DNA of 48,862 nt from an uncultured Bacillaceae bacterium (GCA_937934645.1 CALGYZ010000070.1:1-48862); one strand, 5' to 3'. Positions 8,763 to 18,208 are shown, numbered from the stretch's first letter. Program-made: numbers and translations. The notes: generated by a model not told the origin, from the sequence alone.

Positions 8763-9932
8763 TTATAATCTTTCCACTAAACCGTGGACATTCACTTGCA
8801 CACCGTTTTTAATAAAAATCCGGGGTACACGTTTGCCGATTAAACAGGTGGTTTCATAATGGATGGTATCCATCAGTTCGGCCACCTCATCCAAGGGAAC
8901 ATAGCCGTCCTCAGGATCGCCAAAAATCGTAACGAGATCCCCTTCCTTTACATCGGGAACGTCGGTTACGTCAATCATCGTCTGGTCCATGCAGATTCGG
9001 CCGACGATCGGCACCCGCTTTCCTTTTACCGTCACTTCTCCTTTGTTGGATAAGGAGCGGGAAAATCCGTCGGCATACCCGATCGGAATGGTCGCAATGA
9101 CGGATGGACGTTCAGGGACATATGTACATCCGTAGCTGACCGGCTGTCCGGTTTCAATCCTTTTCACAAAAATCGGTCTTGTTTTTAAACTCATCACCTG
9201 GGTTAACTTGATTTTATCCTTTAAATGTTCCGCTGGATACAATCCGTACAGGCTGATGCCGACCCGGACCATATCCATATGAAACTCCGGATACGCAATG
9301 GTTGCCGCACTGTTGCAGCAGTGTTTGACAGGGATCCGAATATTGTTTTTCTCAAGCAAAGCAATGATTTCTTTAAATTTTTCATATTGTTTTAATGTAT
9401 ACGCCGGGTCCGGATTATCCGCATCGGCGAAATGGGTAAAAATTCCTTCAATTTCAACATAATCCGATTGCAGGGAGGCAATGACCTTCATCAGCGTATT
9501 CTGGTCTGTAACGCCGATCCGTGACATCCCGGTATCCACTTTTATATGAACACGGGCGTGTTTCCTCATCTTTTCCGCCGTTTCTTTTATGCGGCGGGCA
9601 ACTTCCACTGTAAACACCGTGATGGTCAAATCATTCCGAATCGCTTGCCTGACGGCATCCTCAGGGGTAAAACCAAGCAGTAATACCGGTGCAAGAATGC
9701 CGGCTTTCCTTAATTGCAGTGCCTCATCCATAAAGGCAACAGCCAAATATTCCGCTCCGGCTTTCAGGGCGGTTTTCGCCACTTCAACGGCTCCATGCCC
9801 GTAGCCGTCTGCTTTCACCACTGCACATAATTTCGTTTCGGGACGGAGATACTGACGGAATGCTTCAACATTCTTTTGAACAGCATCCAGGGATATTTCC
9901 ACCCAAGTGTCCCGGTAACTACCATTATTCAT
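8763..9932 (-). CDS. alr: Alanine racemase
   Basis: PLP enzyme that interconverts L- and D-alanine for peptidoglycan. It has a fold III N-terminal barrel with the PLP lysine in VVKADGYGHG (K40), and a C-terminal beta domain with the second-base Tyr in PVSYGCTY and the motif GRICMDQTMIDVT. 389 residues, the family length. RBS GGAGG precedes ATG 9932. In B. subtilis an alr copy is followed by the EndoAI/EndoA (MazEF) genes; here nothing recognisable follows and the gene is convergent with the aldehyde dehydrogenase gene. Confidence 0.95.
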   Translation of the reverse strand: MNNGSYRDTWVEISLDAVQKNVEAFRQYLRPETKLCAVVKADGYGHGAVEVAKTALKAGAEYLAVAFMDEALQLRKAGILAPVLLLGFTPEDAVRQAIRNDLTITVFTVEVARRIKETAEKMRKHARVHIKVDTGMSRIGVTDQNTLMKVIASLQSDYVEIEGIFTHFADADNPDPAYTLKQYEKFKEIIALLEKNNIRIPVKHCCNSAATIAYPEFHMDMVRVGISLYGLYPAEHLKDKIKLTQVMSLKTRPIFVKRIETGQPVSYGCTYVPERPSVIATIPIGYADGFSRSLSNKGEVTVKGKRVPIVGRICMDQTMIDVTDVPDVKEGDLVTIFGDPEDGYVPLDEVAELMDTIHYETTCLIGKRVPRIFIKNGVQVNVHGLVERL

Positions 9933-10012
9933 GTAAATCCTCCTTCAATGAACGCCAGAAGGTCATCAAAATAATTATTCCGACAAAATTAGTATACGCC
10001 CGCTCAAAATAA

Positions 10013-10041
10013 TTGACAACCGTTTTCAAATAAAATACACT
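10013..10041 (+). promoter_or_regulatory. Possible sigma-A promoter upstream of the thioredoxin-like gene
   Basis: TTGACA (10013-10018), a 17-base spacer and TACACT (10036-10041). A second -10-like TATAAT lies nearer the gene at 10131-10136. Either could serve the plus-strand gene. Confidence 0.45.
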
Positions 10042-10171
10042 TATTAGTTTCCAGAAAAAATTTCCACCGTTTCTATTTTCCTTTCATAGTAATTTTAATC
10101 AAATGATTTAATAAAAGATTTCTAATCACGTATAATCAATGACAAGACTTTTTCATGCAAAGGGGGATTTT

Positions 10172-10729
10172 ATGAAAAATTTAAATCAATGGTATGAAAA
10201 AGGCATGGATTACAATGAATATACCGGACAAATGAAACGCAACAAAGAAGAAATGCTTTCCATATACGGACAATTCCAACTGGACAGGAAACAGAAAGAT
10301 GCCTTACAGGCTGTAAAAGAGAAAAATCTGCGGGTCATTGCCCTGACGGAAGACTGGTGCGGGGATGCCATGTTGAACAACCCGATTTTGATGAAAATCG
10401 CAGAAGAAACCCGTATGAACGTCCGGTTCCTGTTAAGGGATGAAAATTTGGAGCTGATGGATCAATATTTAACAAACGGAAAATCAAGGTCTATTCCAAT
10501 CTACATATTCATCGACAGACAAGGAAACGAGTATGCGGTCTGGGGACCGCGGGCGCCAGAAGTCCAGCAGTCTGTTGACGAAGAGCGGGCCAAACTTCCG
10601 GATCTGGGTGCACCTGATTTTAAAGAGAAACAGATCGAAATGTACCGCTCCATGAAAAAATGGTTTTTGGAAGACCGGAACGTATGGAAACAAGTTGCCG
10701 ACAGCATTATTGAAAGAATTTGTAAATAA
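10172..10729 (+). CDS. Thioredoxin-like protein with WCGDA motif
   Basis: A 185-residue cytoplasmic protein with a thioredoxin fold (Thioredoxin_9-like). The redox motif is reduced to a single Cys, DWCGDA (about residues 61-66), followed by a long helix and the cis-Pro strand SIPIYIFIDRQGNE. There is no CxxC, so it is unlikely to act as a normal dithiol oxidoreductase; bacillithiol- or peroxide-linked roles have not been shown. ATG 10172 is preceded by AAAGGGGG; an upstream in-frame ATG at 10139 has no RBS. It stands alone, convergent with gatB, and shares the terminator. Function unknown. Confidence 0.75.
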   Translation: MKNLNQWYEKGMDYNEYTGQMKRNKEEMLSIYGQFQLDRKQKDALQAVKEKNLRVIALTEDWCGDAMLNNPILMKIAEETRMNVRFLLRDENLELMDQYLTNGKSRSIPIYIFIDRQGNEYAVWGPRAPEVQQSVDEERAKLPDLGAPDFKEKQIEMYRSMKKWFLEDRNVWKQVADSIIERICK

Positions 10730-10747
10730 CACCTGTAACAAAAGAAA

Positions 10748-10782
10748 AAGGAGCCCGGTTCCGTTCCGGGACTCCTTTTTTA
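10748..10782. terminator. Bidirectional terminator between the thioredoxin-like gene and gatB
   Basis: Stem GGAG-CCCGG / CCGGG-A-CTCC (10750-10758 and 10766-10775) with A-rich bases on one side and TTTTTT on the other, so it can stop both convergent transcripts. Confidence 0.85.
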
Positions 10783-12213
10783 TTACATTTTTTCGATTTC
10801 TTGTAAAAGCAGCTTGTTCACAAGCGGCGGGTTGGCCTTTCCTCTTGTCGCTTTCATTACTTGTCCGACGAGGTGGCCAAGGGCACGGTCTTTACCGTTT
10901 TTATAGTCCTCAACCGACTTCGGATTGTTCTCCAATGCTTCCCGGACATATTTCAGCAATGTTTCTTCGTCGGAAATTTGGACAAGGCCTTTTTCTTTTA
11001 CGATCTCTTCCGGGTCTCCGCCTTTTTCTACAAGCTCTTTAAATACTTTTTTCGCCATTTTGGATGACAATGTGCCGTTGTCGATCAATTTAATCATGCC
11101 CGCCAGGTTTTCCGGAGTGAGCTTGATTTCATGCAGTTCTTTTTGCTCCGCATTCAAATAACCACTCACTTCACCCATCAGCCAGTTGGACGCTTGTTTC
11201 GGATCGGCACCCGCTTCGATCGTCGCTTCAAAAAAGTCGGACATTTCTTTTGTTACCGTAAGAACGGATGCGTCATATTCAGGCAGGCCGAGCTCTTCGA
11301 TATAACGTTTCTTGCGGGCATCCGGAAGTTCCGGAATCGTTTTGCGGACTTCTTCCTTCCATTCCTCATCAATATACAAACGGACAAGATCCGGTTCCGG
11401 GAAGTAGAAGTAATCCTCAGAACCTTCTTTTACCCGCATGAGAATGGTCTCGCCGGTATTTTCATCATAACGGCGGGTTTCCTGCCGGATGACTCCCCCG
11501 GACAACAACACTTTTTCCTGCCGTTTAATTTCATAATCGATTGCTCTGCGGACAAAGTTAAAGGAGTTCAAGTTCTTTAATTCCGTTTTCGTTCCGAACT
11601 CTTCTTGTCCGATCGGACGGAGAGATACGTTGGCGTCACAACGCAGTGAACCTTCTTCCATCCGGACATCGGAAACCCCTGTGTACTGAATGATCGATTT
11701 TAATTTTTCCAGATAGGCATGAGCTTCTTCTGCCGATCGGATATCCGGTTCGGAAACAATCTCAATCAGGGGAGTTCCTTGGCGGTTAAAATCGACTAAT
11801 GAATATCCGGGATTGGAGTGGTCCAATTTTCCGGCGTCTTCTTCCAGATGAATATGGTGGATACGGATCCGCTTTTTCTTTCCGTTTACTTCGATCTCCA
11901 CCCAGCCGTTTCTGGCCAGCGGTTTTTCATCCTGGGAAATTTGGTATGCCCGCGGGTTGTCCGGATAAAAATAGTGTTTCCGGTCAAAGGTTGTTTCCGA
12001 TGCAATTTCACAATTCAATGCCATGGCAGCCTTCATGGCAAATTCGACCGCCCTTTTATTTAAAACGGGCAACGTACCCGGATAACCCAAATCACCTACA
12101 TTCGTATTCGCATTCGGTTCTGCCCCGAAAAAGTTCGGTGACGGTGAAAACACTTTGGATTCCGTTTTCAGTTCAACATGCACTTCTAAACCGATCACTG
12201 GTTCAAAGTTCAT
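10783..12213 (-). CDS. gatB: Asp/Glu-tRNA amidotransferase subunit B
   Basis: GatB activates Glu-tRNA(Gln) or Asp-tRNA(Asn) with ATP so that GatA-derived ammonia can amidate it. The N-terminus MNFEPVIGLEVHVELKTESK and the segments RKHYFYPDNPRAYQ and MRVKEGSEDYFYFPEPDL are characteristic. The C-terminal YqeY-like tail is present. ATG 12213 fits SD AAGGGG and gives 476 residues, the B. subtilis length; GTG 12222 overlaps the SD. Third gene of the gatC-gatA-gatB operon, 12 bases after gatA. Confidence 0.96.
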   Translation of the reverse strand: MNFEPVIGLEVHVELKTESKVFSPSPNFFGAEPNANTNVGDLGYPGTLPVLNKRAVEFAMKAAMALNCEIASETTFDRKHYFYPDNPRAYQISQDEKPLARNGWVEIEVNGKKKRIRIHHIHLEEDAGKLDHSNPGYSLVDFNRQGTPLIEIVSEPDIRSAEEAHAYLEKLKSIIQYTGVSDVRMEEGSLRCDANVSLRPIGQEEFGTKTELKNLNSFNFVRRAIDYEIKRQEKVLLSGGVIRQETRRYDENTGETILMRVKEGSEDYFYFPEPDLVRLYIDEEWKEEVRKTIPELPDARKKRYIEELGLPEYDASVLTVTKEMSDFFEATIEAGADPKQASNWLMGEVSGYLNAEQKELHEIKLTPENLAGMIKLIDNGTLSSKMAKKVFKELVEKGGDPEEIVKEKGLVQISDEETLLKYVREALENNPKSVEDYKNGKDRALGHLVGQVMKATRGKANPPLVNKLLLQEIEKM

Positions 12214-12225
12214 GATTTTCACCCC

Positions 12226-13683
12226 TTACAGTTGTGGCTTTTGTTTATCGTAACCGGTAGCTTGTTCAAACGCATGGGCTGTCCGGTAAACCGTTCCTTC
12301 ATCAAAATGTTTGCCAATCACTTGCAATCCGATCGGAAGACCGTTGTCAAAACCGCACGGTACGGAGATTGCCGGTACACCCGCCAGGTTAGCCGGTACG
12401 GTTAATAAATCATTGACATACATTTTTAACGGATCATCAATTTTTTCACCGACTTTAAACGCTGTTGTCGTAGTTGTCGGCCCGATGATCACGTCATATT
12501 TTTCAAAAATTTGATCAAAGTCTTGTTTGATTAAGGTCCGGACCTTTTGGGCCCTCCGGAAATATTTTTCAAAGTTTCCGGAGCTTAAAACATGGGTTCC
12601 GAGCAGGATGCGGCGTTTAACTTCCTCACCGAATCCTTCCGCACGTGATTTTTTGTACAGATCCAGCAGGTCTTTGGCATCCTCCGCACGATGGCCAAAA
12701 CGGATTCCGTCGTAACGGGCCAGGTTGGAGAAAGCTTCAGCGGAAGCAATCAAGTAGTAGGCCGCTACACCGTATTTTGAATGGGGCAGGGAAACTTCTT
12801 CCCATGTTGCGCCTAATTTCTCCAATACTTTTAATGCTTCTGTTACGGCGTTCCGTACGGATTCATCGACCCCCTCGCCTAAATATTCCTTCGGCACGGC
12901 AATCCGGAGCCCTTTTACATCCCCGGTCAATTGCTCAACATAGTTCGGAACCGGAAGATCCGCGGTTGTGGAATCGTTCGGATCCACGCCGGAAATCGCC
13001 TGGAGCAAATACGCATTATCTTCAACGGTTTTGGTAATCGGTCCGATTTGGTCCATGGATGAAGCAAAGGCAATCAGTCCGTATCGAGATACACGGCCGT
13101 AAGTCGGCTTCATTCCGACAACTCCGCAGTAGGCTGCCGGCTGGCGGATGGAACCTCCTGTATCGGAGCCGAGGGTAAACGGCACTTCACCTGCCGCAAC
13201 ACTCGCTGCGGAACCGCCGGATGAACCGCCTGGTACATATTCTAAATTCCACGGATTATACGTTTTATGGAAATATGAAGTTTCCGTTGAACTTCCCATG
13301 GAAAATTCATCCATATTTAATTTACCGATCAATACGGTGTTTTCGTTATGTAATTTCTCCATGACCGTTGCATCATAGATCGGATCAAAGTTCTCCAGCA
13401 TTTTGCTTGCAGCGGTTGTCCGTAAGCCTTTTGTAACAATACTGTCTTTCACGGCAACCGGCATGCCGAACAACGGTCCTGTCTGTTCGCCTTTCGCCAG
13501 CTTATCGTCCAATTCCTTCGCCTTCTGACGGGCGTTCTCTTCATCCAATGTTAAAAAGGCCTTTACTTTTTTGTCTACTTCTTTAATCCGTTTAAATGAC
13601 TCATCTACGATATCAGATACTGAAATTTCTTTTTTCTTCAGCAGCTCTTGTAATTCTTGTACTTTATGATCAAACAGTGCCAC
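12226..13683 (-). CDS. gatA: Asp/Glu-tRNA amidotransferase subunit A (glutaminase)
   Basis: Amidase-signature enzyme that releases ammonia from glutamine for GatB. The Ser-cisSer-Lys site is intact: Lys in PVAVKDSI, the cis-Ser loop GGSSGGSAAS, and the nucleophile region LGSDTGGSIRQPAAYCG. 485 residues, the same as in B. subtilis, with a GTG start at 13683 after AAGGAGGG. Unlike PurQ and GuaA in this window, this glutamine-using enzyme shows no active-site decay. Confidence 0.96.
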   Translation of the reverse strand: MALFDHKVQELQELLKKKEISVSDIVDESFKRIKEVDKKVKAFLTLDEENARQKAKELDDKLAKGEQTGPLFGMPVAVKDSIVTKGLRTTAASKMLENFDPIYDATVMEKLHNENTVLIGKLNMDEFSMGSSTETSYFHKTYNPWNLEYVPGGSSGGSAASVAAGEVPFTLGSDTGGSIRQPAAYCGVVGMKPTYGRVSRYGLIAFASSMDQIGPITKTVEDNAYLLQAISGVDPNDSTTADLPVPNYVEQLTGDVKGLRIAVPKEYLGEGVDESVRNAVTEALKVLEKLGATWEEVSLPHSKYGVAAYYLIASAEAFSNLARYDGIRFGHRAEDAKDLLDLYKKSRAEGFGEEVKRRILLGTHVLSSGNFEKYFRRAQKVRTLIKQDFDQIFEKYDVIIGPTTTTTAFKVGEKIDDPLKMYVNDLLTVPANLAGVPAISVPCGFDNGLPIGLQVIGKHFDEGTVYRTAHAFEQATGYDKQKPQL

Positions 13684-13703
13684 AGTTTTCCCTCCTTAGA
13701 CAC

Positions 13704-13994
13704 TTACTCGAGAATGGATGGTACTTTAAATTGGCCGTTTTCATGTTCAGGGGCATTTTTCAAGACTTCTTCACGCGGTAAGCCTTTTTTGGCCACATCT
13801 TCCCTCATGACATTTGTCCGGTCAATGACATGGGTGGTCGGTTCGATATTTTCTGTATCCAACTCATTCAATTGCTCTGTGAATTGAATAATCTGTTCCA
13901 ATTCGGCCGCATATTTTTCCGCTTCTTCATCGCTTATGGCAATGCGGGCGTTATGGGCCGCTTGTTTGACTTGTTCTTTTGAAATGCTAGACAT
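13704..13994 (-). CDS. gatC: Asp/Glu-tRNA amidotransferase subunit C
   Basis: A 96-residue subunit that wraps around and stabilises GatA. ATG 13994 is set by a near-perfect SD GGAGGTGATC; the upstream in-frame ATGs up to 14033 lack one. The sequence has the usual motifs (MSSISKEQVKQAAHNARI..., C-terminal PEHENGQFKVPSILE). First gene of the gatCAB operon. A TAAAAT box lies about 80 bases upstream, but no good -35 was seen. Confidence 0.93.
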   Translation of the reverse strand: MSSISKEQVKQAAHNARIAISDEEAEKYAAELEQIIQFTEQLNELDTENIEPTTHVIDRTNVMREDVAKKGLPREEVLKNAPEHENGQFKVPSILE

Positions 13995-14120
13995 ACGATC
14001 ACCTCCAAAGTGATTCAAAAAACTTCGCATCATGACATTGATATAAATGACATACAGGCAAAACTATTTTCTATTTTACCATGTTTTTCTGAAATTCCGA
14101 AATAGCCGGCTGAAAATATC

Positions 14121-14158
14121 TTAAAAAAAATAGAAATCCCGCACAAAACACGGGATTT
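14121..14158 (-). terminator. Terminator after yueI
   Basis: Stem AAATCCCG/CGGGATTT (14134-14141 and 14151-14158) followed on the minus strand by a run of eight T within CTATTTTTTTTAAG. Confidence 0.85.
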
Positions 14159-14183
14159 TAGCAGCCGGAACAAAAAATTTAAT

Positions 14184-14633
14184 TCAAAAGAAGAGCTTTT
14201 TCAAAAAACCTTTCAAGCCCGGTTCCTTTTTTTGTTCACTCTTTGCTTCTTTGGTTGTTTCCCTGTTGATAAAAATATCCTCTTTATTTATGGCATGGTC
14301 GTATGCCAAAACGAGACCGATATCCGTTTCTGCGTCTTTTTTTTCAACGATAGTAAACGGCAATCCATGCGTATTGGCCAATTTGACATATTTACTTAAA
14401 AAACGGTAAGGAACCGCGCCGTTTAATAACAGTTTGGCCCCGCGGCTGTTCTTCATTTCCTCTTCAACTTCTTTGTAAATACCGTTTTCATATAATTGCT
14501 CGACAAACAAAGCGATAATAACCCGCTCCCTGAATGTCCCTAAAAACTTTCTTTTCTCGTCAGGTTTTATTTCTTTCGGTCCGTAAATTCCTTGTTTCAA
14601 ATAATCTTCCAAGTTTGGGCCTTTTGCCACCAA
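14184..14633 (-). CDS. yueI: YueI family protein (DUF1694)
   Basis: 149 residues, matching the YueI/DUF1694 family (motifs YLKQGIYGPKEI, FLGTFRERVI and the central LNGAVPYRFLSKYVKLA). The function of the family is unknown. The C-terminal 30 residues are low-complexity and basic, ending in LKGFLKKLFF, which could be an amphipathic helix. Start TTG 14633 (or GTG 14630) after AAAGGGTGAT. It is a single gene between gatC and ppdK with its own terminator. Confidence 0.8.
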   Translation of the reverse strand: MVAKGPNLEDYLKQGIYGPKEIKPDEKRKFLGTFRERVIIALFVEQLYENGIYKEVEEEMKNSRGAKLLLNGAVPYRFLSKYVKLANTHGLPFTIVEKKDAETDIGLVLAYDHAINKEDIFINRETTKEAKSEQKKEPGLKGFLKKLFF

Positions 14634-14691
14634 TGATCACCCTTTAGTATATTGTTTACCTATTCACATATTCTGTCATATTCCAAAAAAA

Positions 14692-14730
14692 AATTCAATG
14701 GAAGCACCGGAATGATGCTCCCATTGAATT
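14692..14730 (-). terminator. Terminator after ppdK
   Basis: A long stem (arms about 14692-14706 and 14716-14730, one mismatch) followed by nine T on the minus strand, 8 bases after the ppdK stop. Confidence 0.88.
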
Positions 14731-14737
14731 ATAAATT

Positions 14738-17398
14738 TTACCGGTTTACCACAACATTTCCGTTGCGGATCGTTGCCTGGGCCGCAGCAAGTCTGGCGAG
14801 CGGCACCCGGTACGGGGAACAGCTTACATAATCAAGGCCGGCTTTATAGCAAAATTCGATAGATTGTTTTTCTCCGCCGTGCTCACCGCAAATGCCTGTT
14901 TTCAAGCCCGGTTTTGATTTCCGGCCCAAGGAGACGCCCATTTCGACCAATTTTCCGACGCCATTTTCATCCAGTACGGCAAATGGGTTTTCCGGCAACA
15001 CTTTTTCTTCAACATATGTCTGTAAAAACTTTCCTTCAACATCATCACGGCTGTAGCCGAATGTCGTCTGGGTCAAATCATTGGTTCCAAAGGAGAAGAA
15101 GTCCGCTTCCTTGGCAATTTCTTCGGCGGTTAATGCTGCCCGGGGCAGTTCTATCATCGTTCCGACCTCGTAATCAAAAGCAACTCCGGTCTCTTCTTGT
15201 ACTTTCTCCGCGGTTGCAATGACAAGTTTCCGCATCCGTTTCAGTTCATTGGCATGGCCCACAAGCGGGATCATAATTTCCGGATTCACCGGGATGCCCT
15301 TTTTCCTCACCGCAACAACAGCTTGGAAGATCGCCCTTGCCTGCATTTCATATATTTCCGGGAAGATTAATCCGAGCCGGCAGCCGCGGTGTCCTAACAT
15401 CGGGTTCATTTCCGCCAGCTGGGTCACTTTTTTCAATAACTGTTCTTTTTCTTTTAGTTCAGGCGAATCCGGCGCCGTTATTTGCAACTTTGTTACTTCC
15501 ACAAGCAGCTGTTCTTTGTCCGGTAAAAATTCGTGCATCGGCGGGTCCAACAGACGGATGTTCACCGGATTTCCGTTCATCACTTCAAAAATGCCTTCAA
15601 AATCCCCTTGTTGCATCGGTAATAATTGTTCTAATGCGGCTGCCCGTTCCTCGTAATTTTCCGCCATAATCATTTTTTGGACAATCGGGATCCGTTCAGG
15701 CTCCGTAAACATATGCTCCGTTCTGCACAGTCCGATTCCTTCGGCTCCGAACTCGATCGCTTTTTTGGCATCTTCCGGATTATCCGCATTCGTTCTTACA
15801 CCGATCCGGCGGAAATCATCTGCCCAGCTTAGTAGCTCCTGGAATTCTTCAGACAGTTCCGGATCGACCATCGGAACTTCGCCTAACATCACTTCCCCAG
15901 TTGAACCGTCCAGTGTTATGACATCACCGTAACGGACCGTTACATCGCCGACAGTAAATTGTTTATTGGCTAAGTCAATTTTTATCTCTTCACAACCGCA
16001 AATGCAGGGTTTCCCCATTCCCCTGGCAACAACGGCAGCATGGCTTGTCATACCACCGCGGCTGGTCAGGACGGCCTGGGATGCGACGATGCCGTGAATA
16101 TCTTCCGGTGTTGTTTCCGGTCTGACGAGAATGACCTTTTTTCCTTCATTTGCCAATTCCTCCGCTTCCCGTGCATCAAAGACGACCATTCCTGTCGCGG
16201 CACCCGGGGAAGCCGGCAAACCTTTGGCAACCGGATTCCGCTCTACAGTATAGTCAATCCGGCGGTGAAGCATTTGGTTTAATTGTTCCGGTTCCACTTT
16301 AAGCAATGCCGTTTCCTTATCAATAATTCCCTCTTTTACCATGTCCACGGCAATTTGAATCGCCGCCTGGGCTGTCCGCTTTCCGTTTCTCGTTTGCAAG
16401 ATATACAATTGGCCCCGTTCGATAGTAAACTCAATATCCTGCATATCTTTGTAATGTTTTTCCAGCAGCTCACATGTATCTGCCAGTTTCTGATAGATTT
16501 CCGGCATTTCTTTTTCCAAAACATGAATCGGTTCCGGTGTACGGATTCCGGCAACGACGTCTTCACCCTGGGCATTAATCAGATACTCACCGTACAGTTC
16601 ACGCTCTCCGGTAGACGGGTTGCGGGTAAAAGCGACACCTGTTCCCGAGTCATTCCCCATGTTTCCGAATACCATGGTTTGCACGTTTACGGCCGTTCCG
16701 AGATGATCCGGGATTTTATTTAACCGGCGGTAAACAATGGCCCGCTCGTTATTCCAGGAATCAAATACAGCACGGACGGAAAGGAACAATTGCTGTTTTG
16801 GGTCTTGCGGAAATTCATCTTTTGCATGTTTTTTGACGATTTCTTTATATCCGGCGATCACTTCTTTCCAGTCTTCTGCCGTTAACTCCGGATCATATCG
16901 GTAACCCAGCCGTTCTTTTACTTCATCCAGATATTGTTCAAAATGATATAGATCGATGCCTAAAACAACATCACTGAACATTTGAATGAAGCGGCGGTAA
17001 GAATCATAGGCAAAGCGCGGGTTATTTGTTAAAGCGCTCAGTCCTTCCACGGTCTCGTCATTCAATCCGAGGTTTAAAACCGTATCCATCATACCGGGCA
17101 TCGAGTATACAGAGCCTGAACGGACGGAAACGAGTAACGGATTTTCTGTGTCGCCGAATTTTTTCCCTGTTTTTTCTTCCAATGCCGCTAAAGCATCCAA
17201 TATTTGTTGTTCAACGGTTTCCGATATTTGTTTTCCGGATTTATAATAATCGTTACATGCCTCCGTGGTAACGGTAAAACCGAACGGAACCGGCAGTCCG
17301 ATCCTTGTCATCTCGGCCAGGTTTGCTCCTTTTCCCCCGAGCAGACCCCGCATTTCACTGTTTCCCTCATTGAATAAATAAACGAATTTACCCATCAT
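14738..17398 (-). CDS. ppdK: Pyruvate, phosphate dikinase
   Basis: Interconverts pyruvate + ATP + Pi and PEP + AMP + PPi, in either the gluconeogenic or the PPi-dependent glycolytic direction. 886 residues in three domains: N-terminal ATP-grasp (GGKGANLAEM, and the activating-ligand region near SVRSGSVYSMPGMMDT), central swivelling phospho-His domain (GGMTSHAAVVARGMGKPCICGC, catalytic His near 455, with the regulatory Thr two residues before it) and C-terminal PEP-binding barrel (GTNDLTQTTFGYSRDD, GICGEHGGE with catalytic Cys). SD GGAG lies 7 bases before ATG 17398. It is 3 bases downstream of its regulator ppsR, so the two are one operon. Confidence 0.96.
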   Translation of the reverse strand: MMGKFVYLFNEGNSEMRGLLGGKGANLAEMTRIGLPVPFGFTVTTEACNDYYKSGKQISETVEQQILDALAALEEKTGKKFGDTENPLLVSVRSGSVYSMPGMMDTVLNLGLNDETVEGLSALTNNPRFAYDSYRRFIQMFSDVVLGIDLYHFEQYLDEVKERLGYRYDPELTAEDWKEVIAGYKEIVKKHAKDEFPQDPKQQLFLSVRAVFDSWNNERAIVYRRLNKIPDHLGTAVNVQTMVFGNMGNDSGTGVAFTRNPSTGERELYGEYLINAQGEDVVAGIRTPEPIHVLEKEMPEIYQKLADTCELLEKHYKDMQDIEFTIERGQLYILQTRNGKRTAQAAIQIAVDMVKEGIIDKETALLKVEPEQLNQMLHRRIDYTVERNPVAKGLPASPGAATGMVVFDAREAEELANEGKKVILVRPETTPEDIHGIVASQAVLTSRGGMTSHAAVVARGMGKPCICGCEEIKIDLANKQFTVGDVTVRYGDVITLDGSTGEVMLGEVPMVDPELSEEFQELLSWADDFRRIGVRTNADNPEDAKKAIEFGAEGIGLCRTEHMFTEPERIPIVQKMIMAENYEERAAALEQLLPMQQGDFEGIFEVMNGNPVNIRLLDPPMHEFLPDKEQLLVEVTKLQITAPDSPELKEKEQLLKKVTQLAEMNPMLGHRGCRLGLIFPEIYEMQARAIFQAVVAVRKKGIPVNPEIMIPLVGHANELKRMRKLVIATAEKVQEETGVAFDYEVGTMIELPRAALTAEEIAKEADFFSFGTNDLTQTTFGYSRDDVEGKFLQTYVEEKVLPENPFAVLDENGVGKLVEMGVSLGRKSKPGLKTGICGEHGGEKQSIEFCYKAGLDYVSCSPYRVPLARLAAAQATIRNGNVVVNR

Positions 17399-17401
17399 GA
17401 A

Positions 17402-18208
17402 TCATCTCCTTGAAAAAATTTGTATGACGACATTTGCCGTTTCTTCTATTGCTTTGTGGGACACATCGATAACCGGACAGCCCAGCCGTTTAAAAATCTT
17501 TTCCGCATATTCCAGTTCCTCGAAAATGCGTTCATAGCTGGCATAGTTGGACTGTGCCCGGAGTCCCATGGATTTTAGCCTTTCCCTGCGGATTTCAATC
17601 AGCTTTTCCGGCGAAATAATTAAGCCGAAACATTTTTTCCTCGGTACTTGAAACAGCTCCTCGGGTACGGCAACTTCGGGAATCAGCGGGACGTTGGCCA
17701 CTTTATATCCCTGATTGGCTAAATACATGGCAAGGGGGGTTTTTGACGTCCGCGACACCCCGATCAATACAATATCGGAGAGCAGCACACCCCGCGGATC
17801 GCGTCCATCATCGTATTTAACGGCAAATTCAATTGCTTCAATCCGTTTATAATATTGTTCATCCATTTTTCGCATCAGTTTGGGTGTGTGCTTCGGTTCT
17901 TTGTGAAATTTTTCCATAAAGGCGTTTAATAACGGGCTCAATAAATCGATCGCCGTCACCTGTTCAAGGGCGGCTCTTTTGTCCAAATATTCCTTGAGTT
18001 CAGGTATGACAAGGGTATAAGCAATAATGGAGTCCGTTTTTTTTGCCAATCGGATGACTTCATCAATATGTTCATTGTTCTCTGCGTACGGATAGCGGAA
18101 TATGTTTACATTTCCGCCGTTAAACTGAGAAGCAACAGCTTTAACAACAAATTCTGCTGTTTCACCTACCGAATCGGAAATAATGTAAATGGTTTGTTTC
18201 CTGTCGAT
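17402..18208 (-). CDS. ppsR: PPDK regulatory protein (bifunctional kinase/phosphorylase), ATC start
   Basis: DUF299/YqfL-type protein that phosphorylates (ADP-dependent) and dephosphorylates the regulatory Thr of pyruvate phosphate dikinase. The P-loop-like motif GVSRTSKTP is at about 150-158. The normal N-terminal strand TIYIISDSVGETAEFVV is encoded without interruption upstream of the first TTG (18049). The frame runs back to a stop at about 18238 with no ATG, GTG or TTG in the region where the protein should start. Instead the codon ATC at 18208 lies 6 bases after GGGAGGG. From ATC the product is 268 residues, the family length (B. subtilis YqfL 270). Either a rare ATC start or an ATG-to-ATC change or error. 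It lies directly upstream of ppdK. Confidence 0.85.
   Translation of the reverse strand: MDRKQTIYIISDSVGETAEFVVKAVASQFNGGNVNIFRYPYAENNEHIDEVIRLAKKTDSIIAYTLVIPELKEYLDKRAALEQVTAIDLLSPLLNAFMEKFHKEPKHTPKLMRKMDEQYYKRIEAIEFAVKYDDGRDPRGVLLSDIVLIGVSRTSKTPLAMYLANQGYKVANVPLIPEVAVPEELFQVPRKKCFGLIISPEKLIEIRRERLKSMGLRAQSNYASYERIFEELEYAEKIFKRLGCPVIDVSHKAIEETANVVIQIFSRR

Noticed and set aside
18050..18208. Frameshift or truncation of ppsR
   Set aside because: Codon-by-codon reading shows the frame is continuous back to 18208; only a usual start codon is missing.
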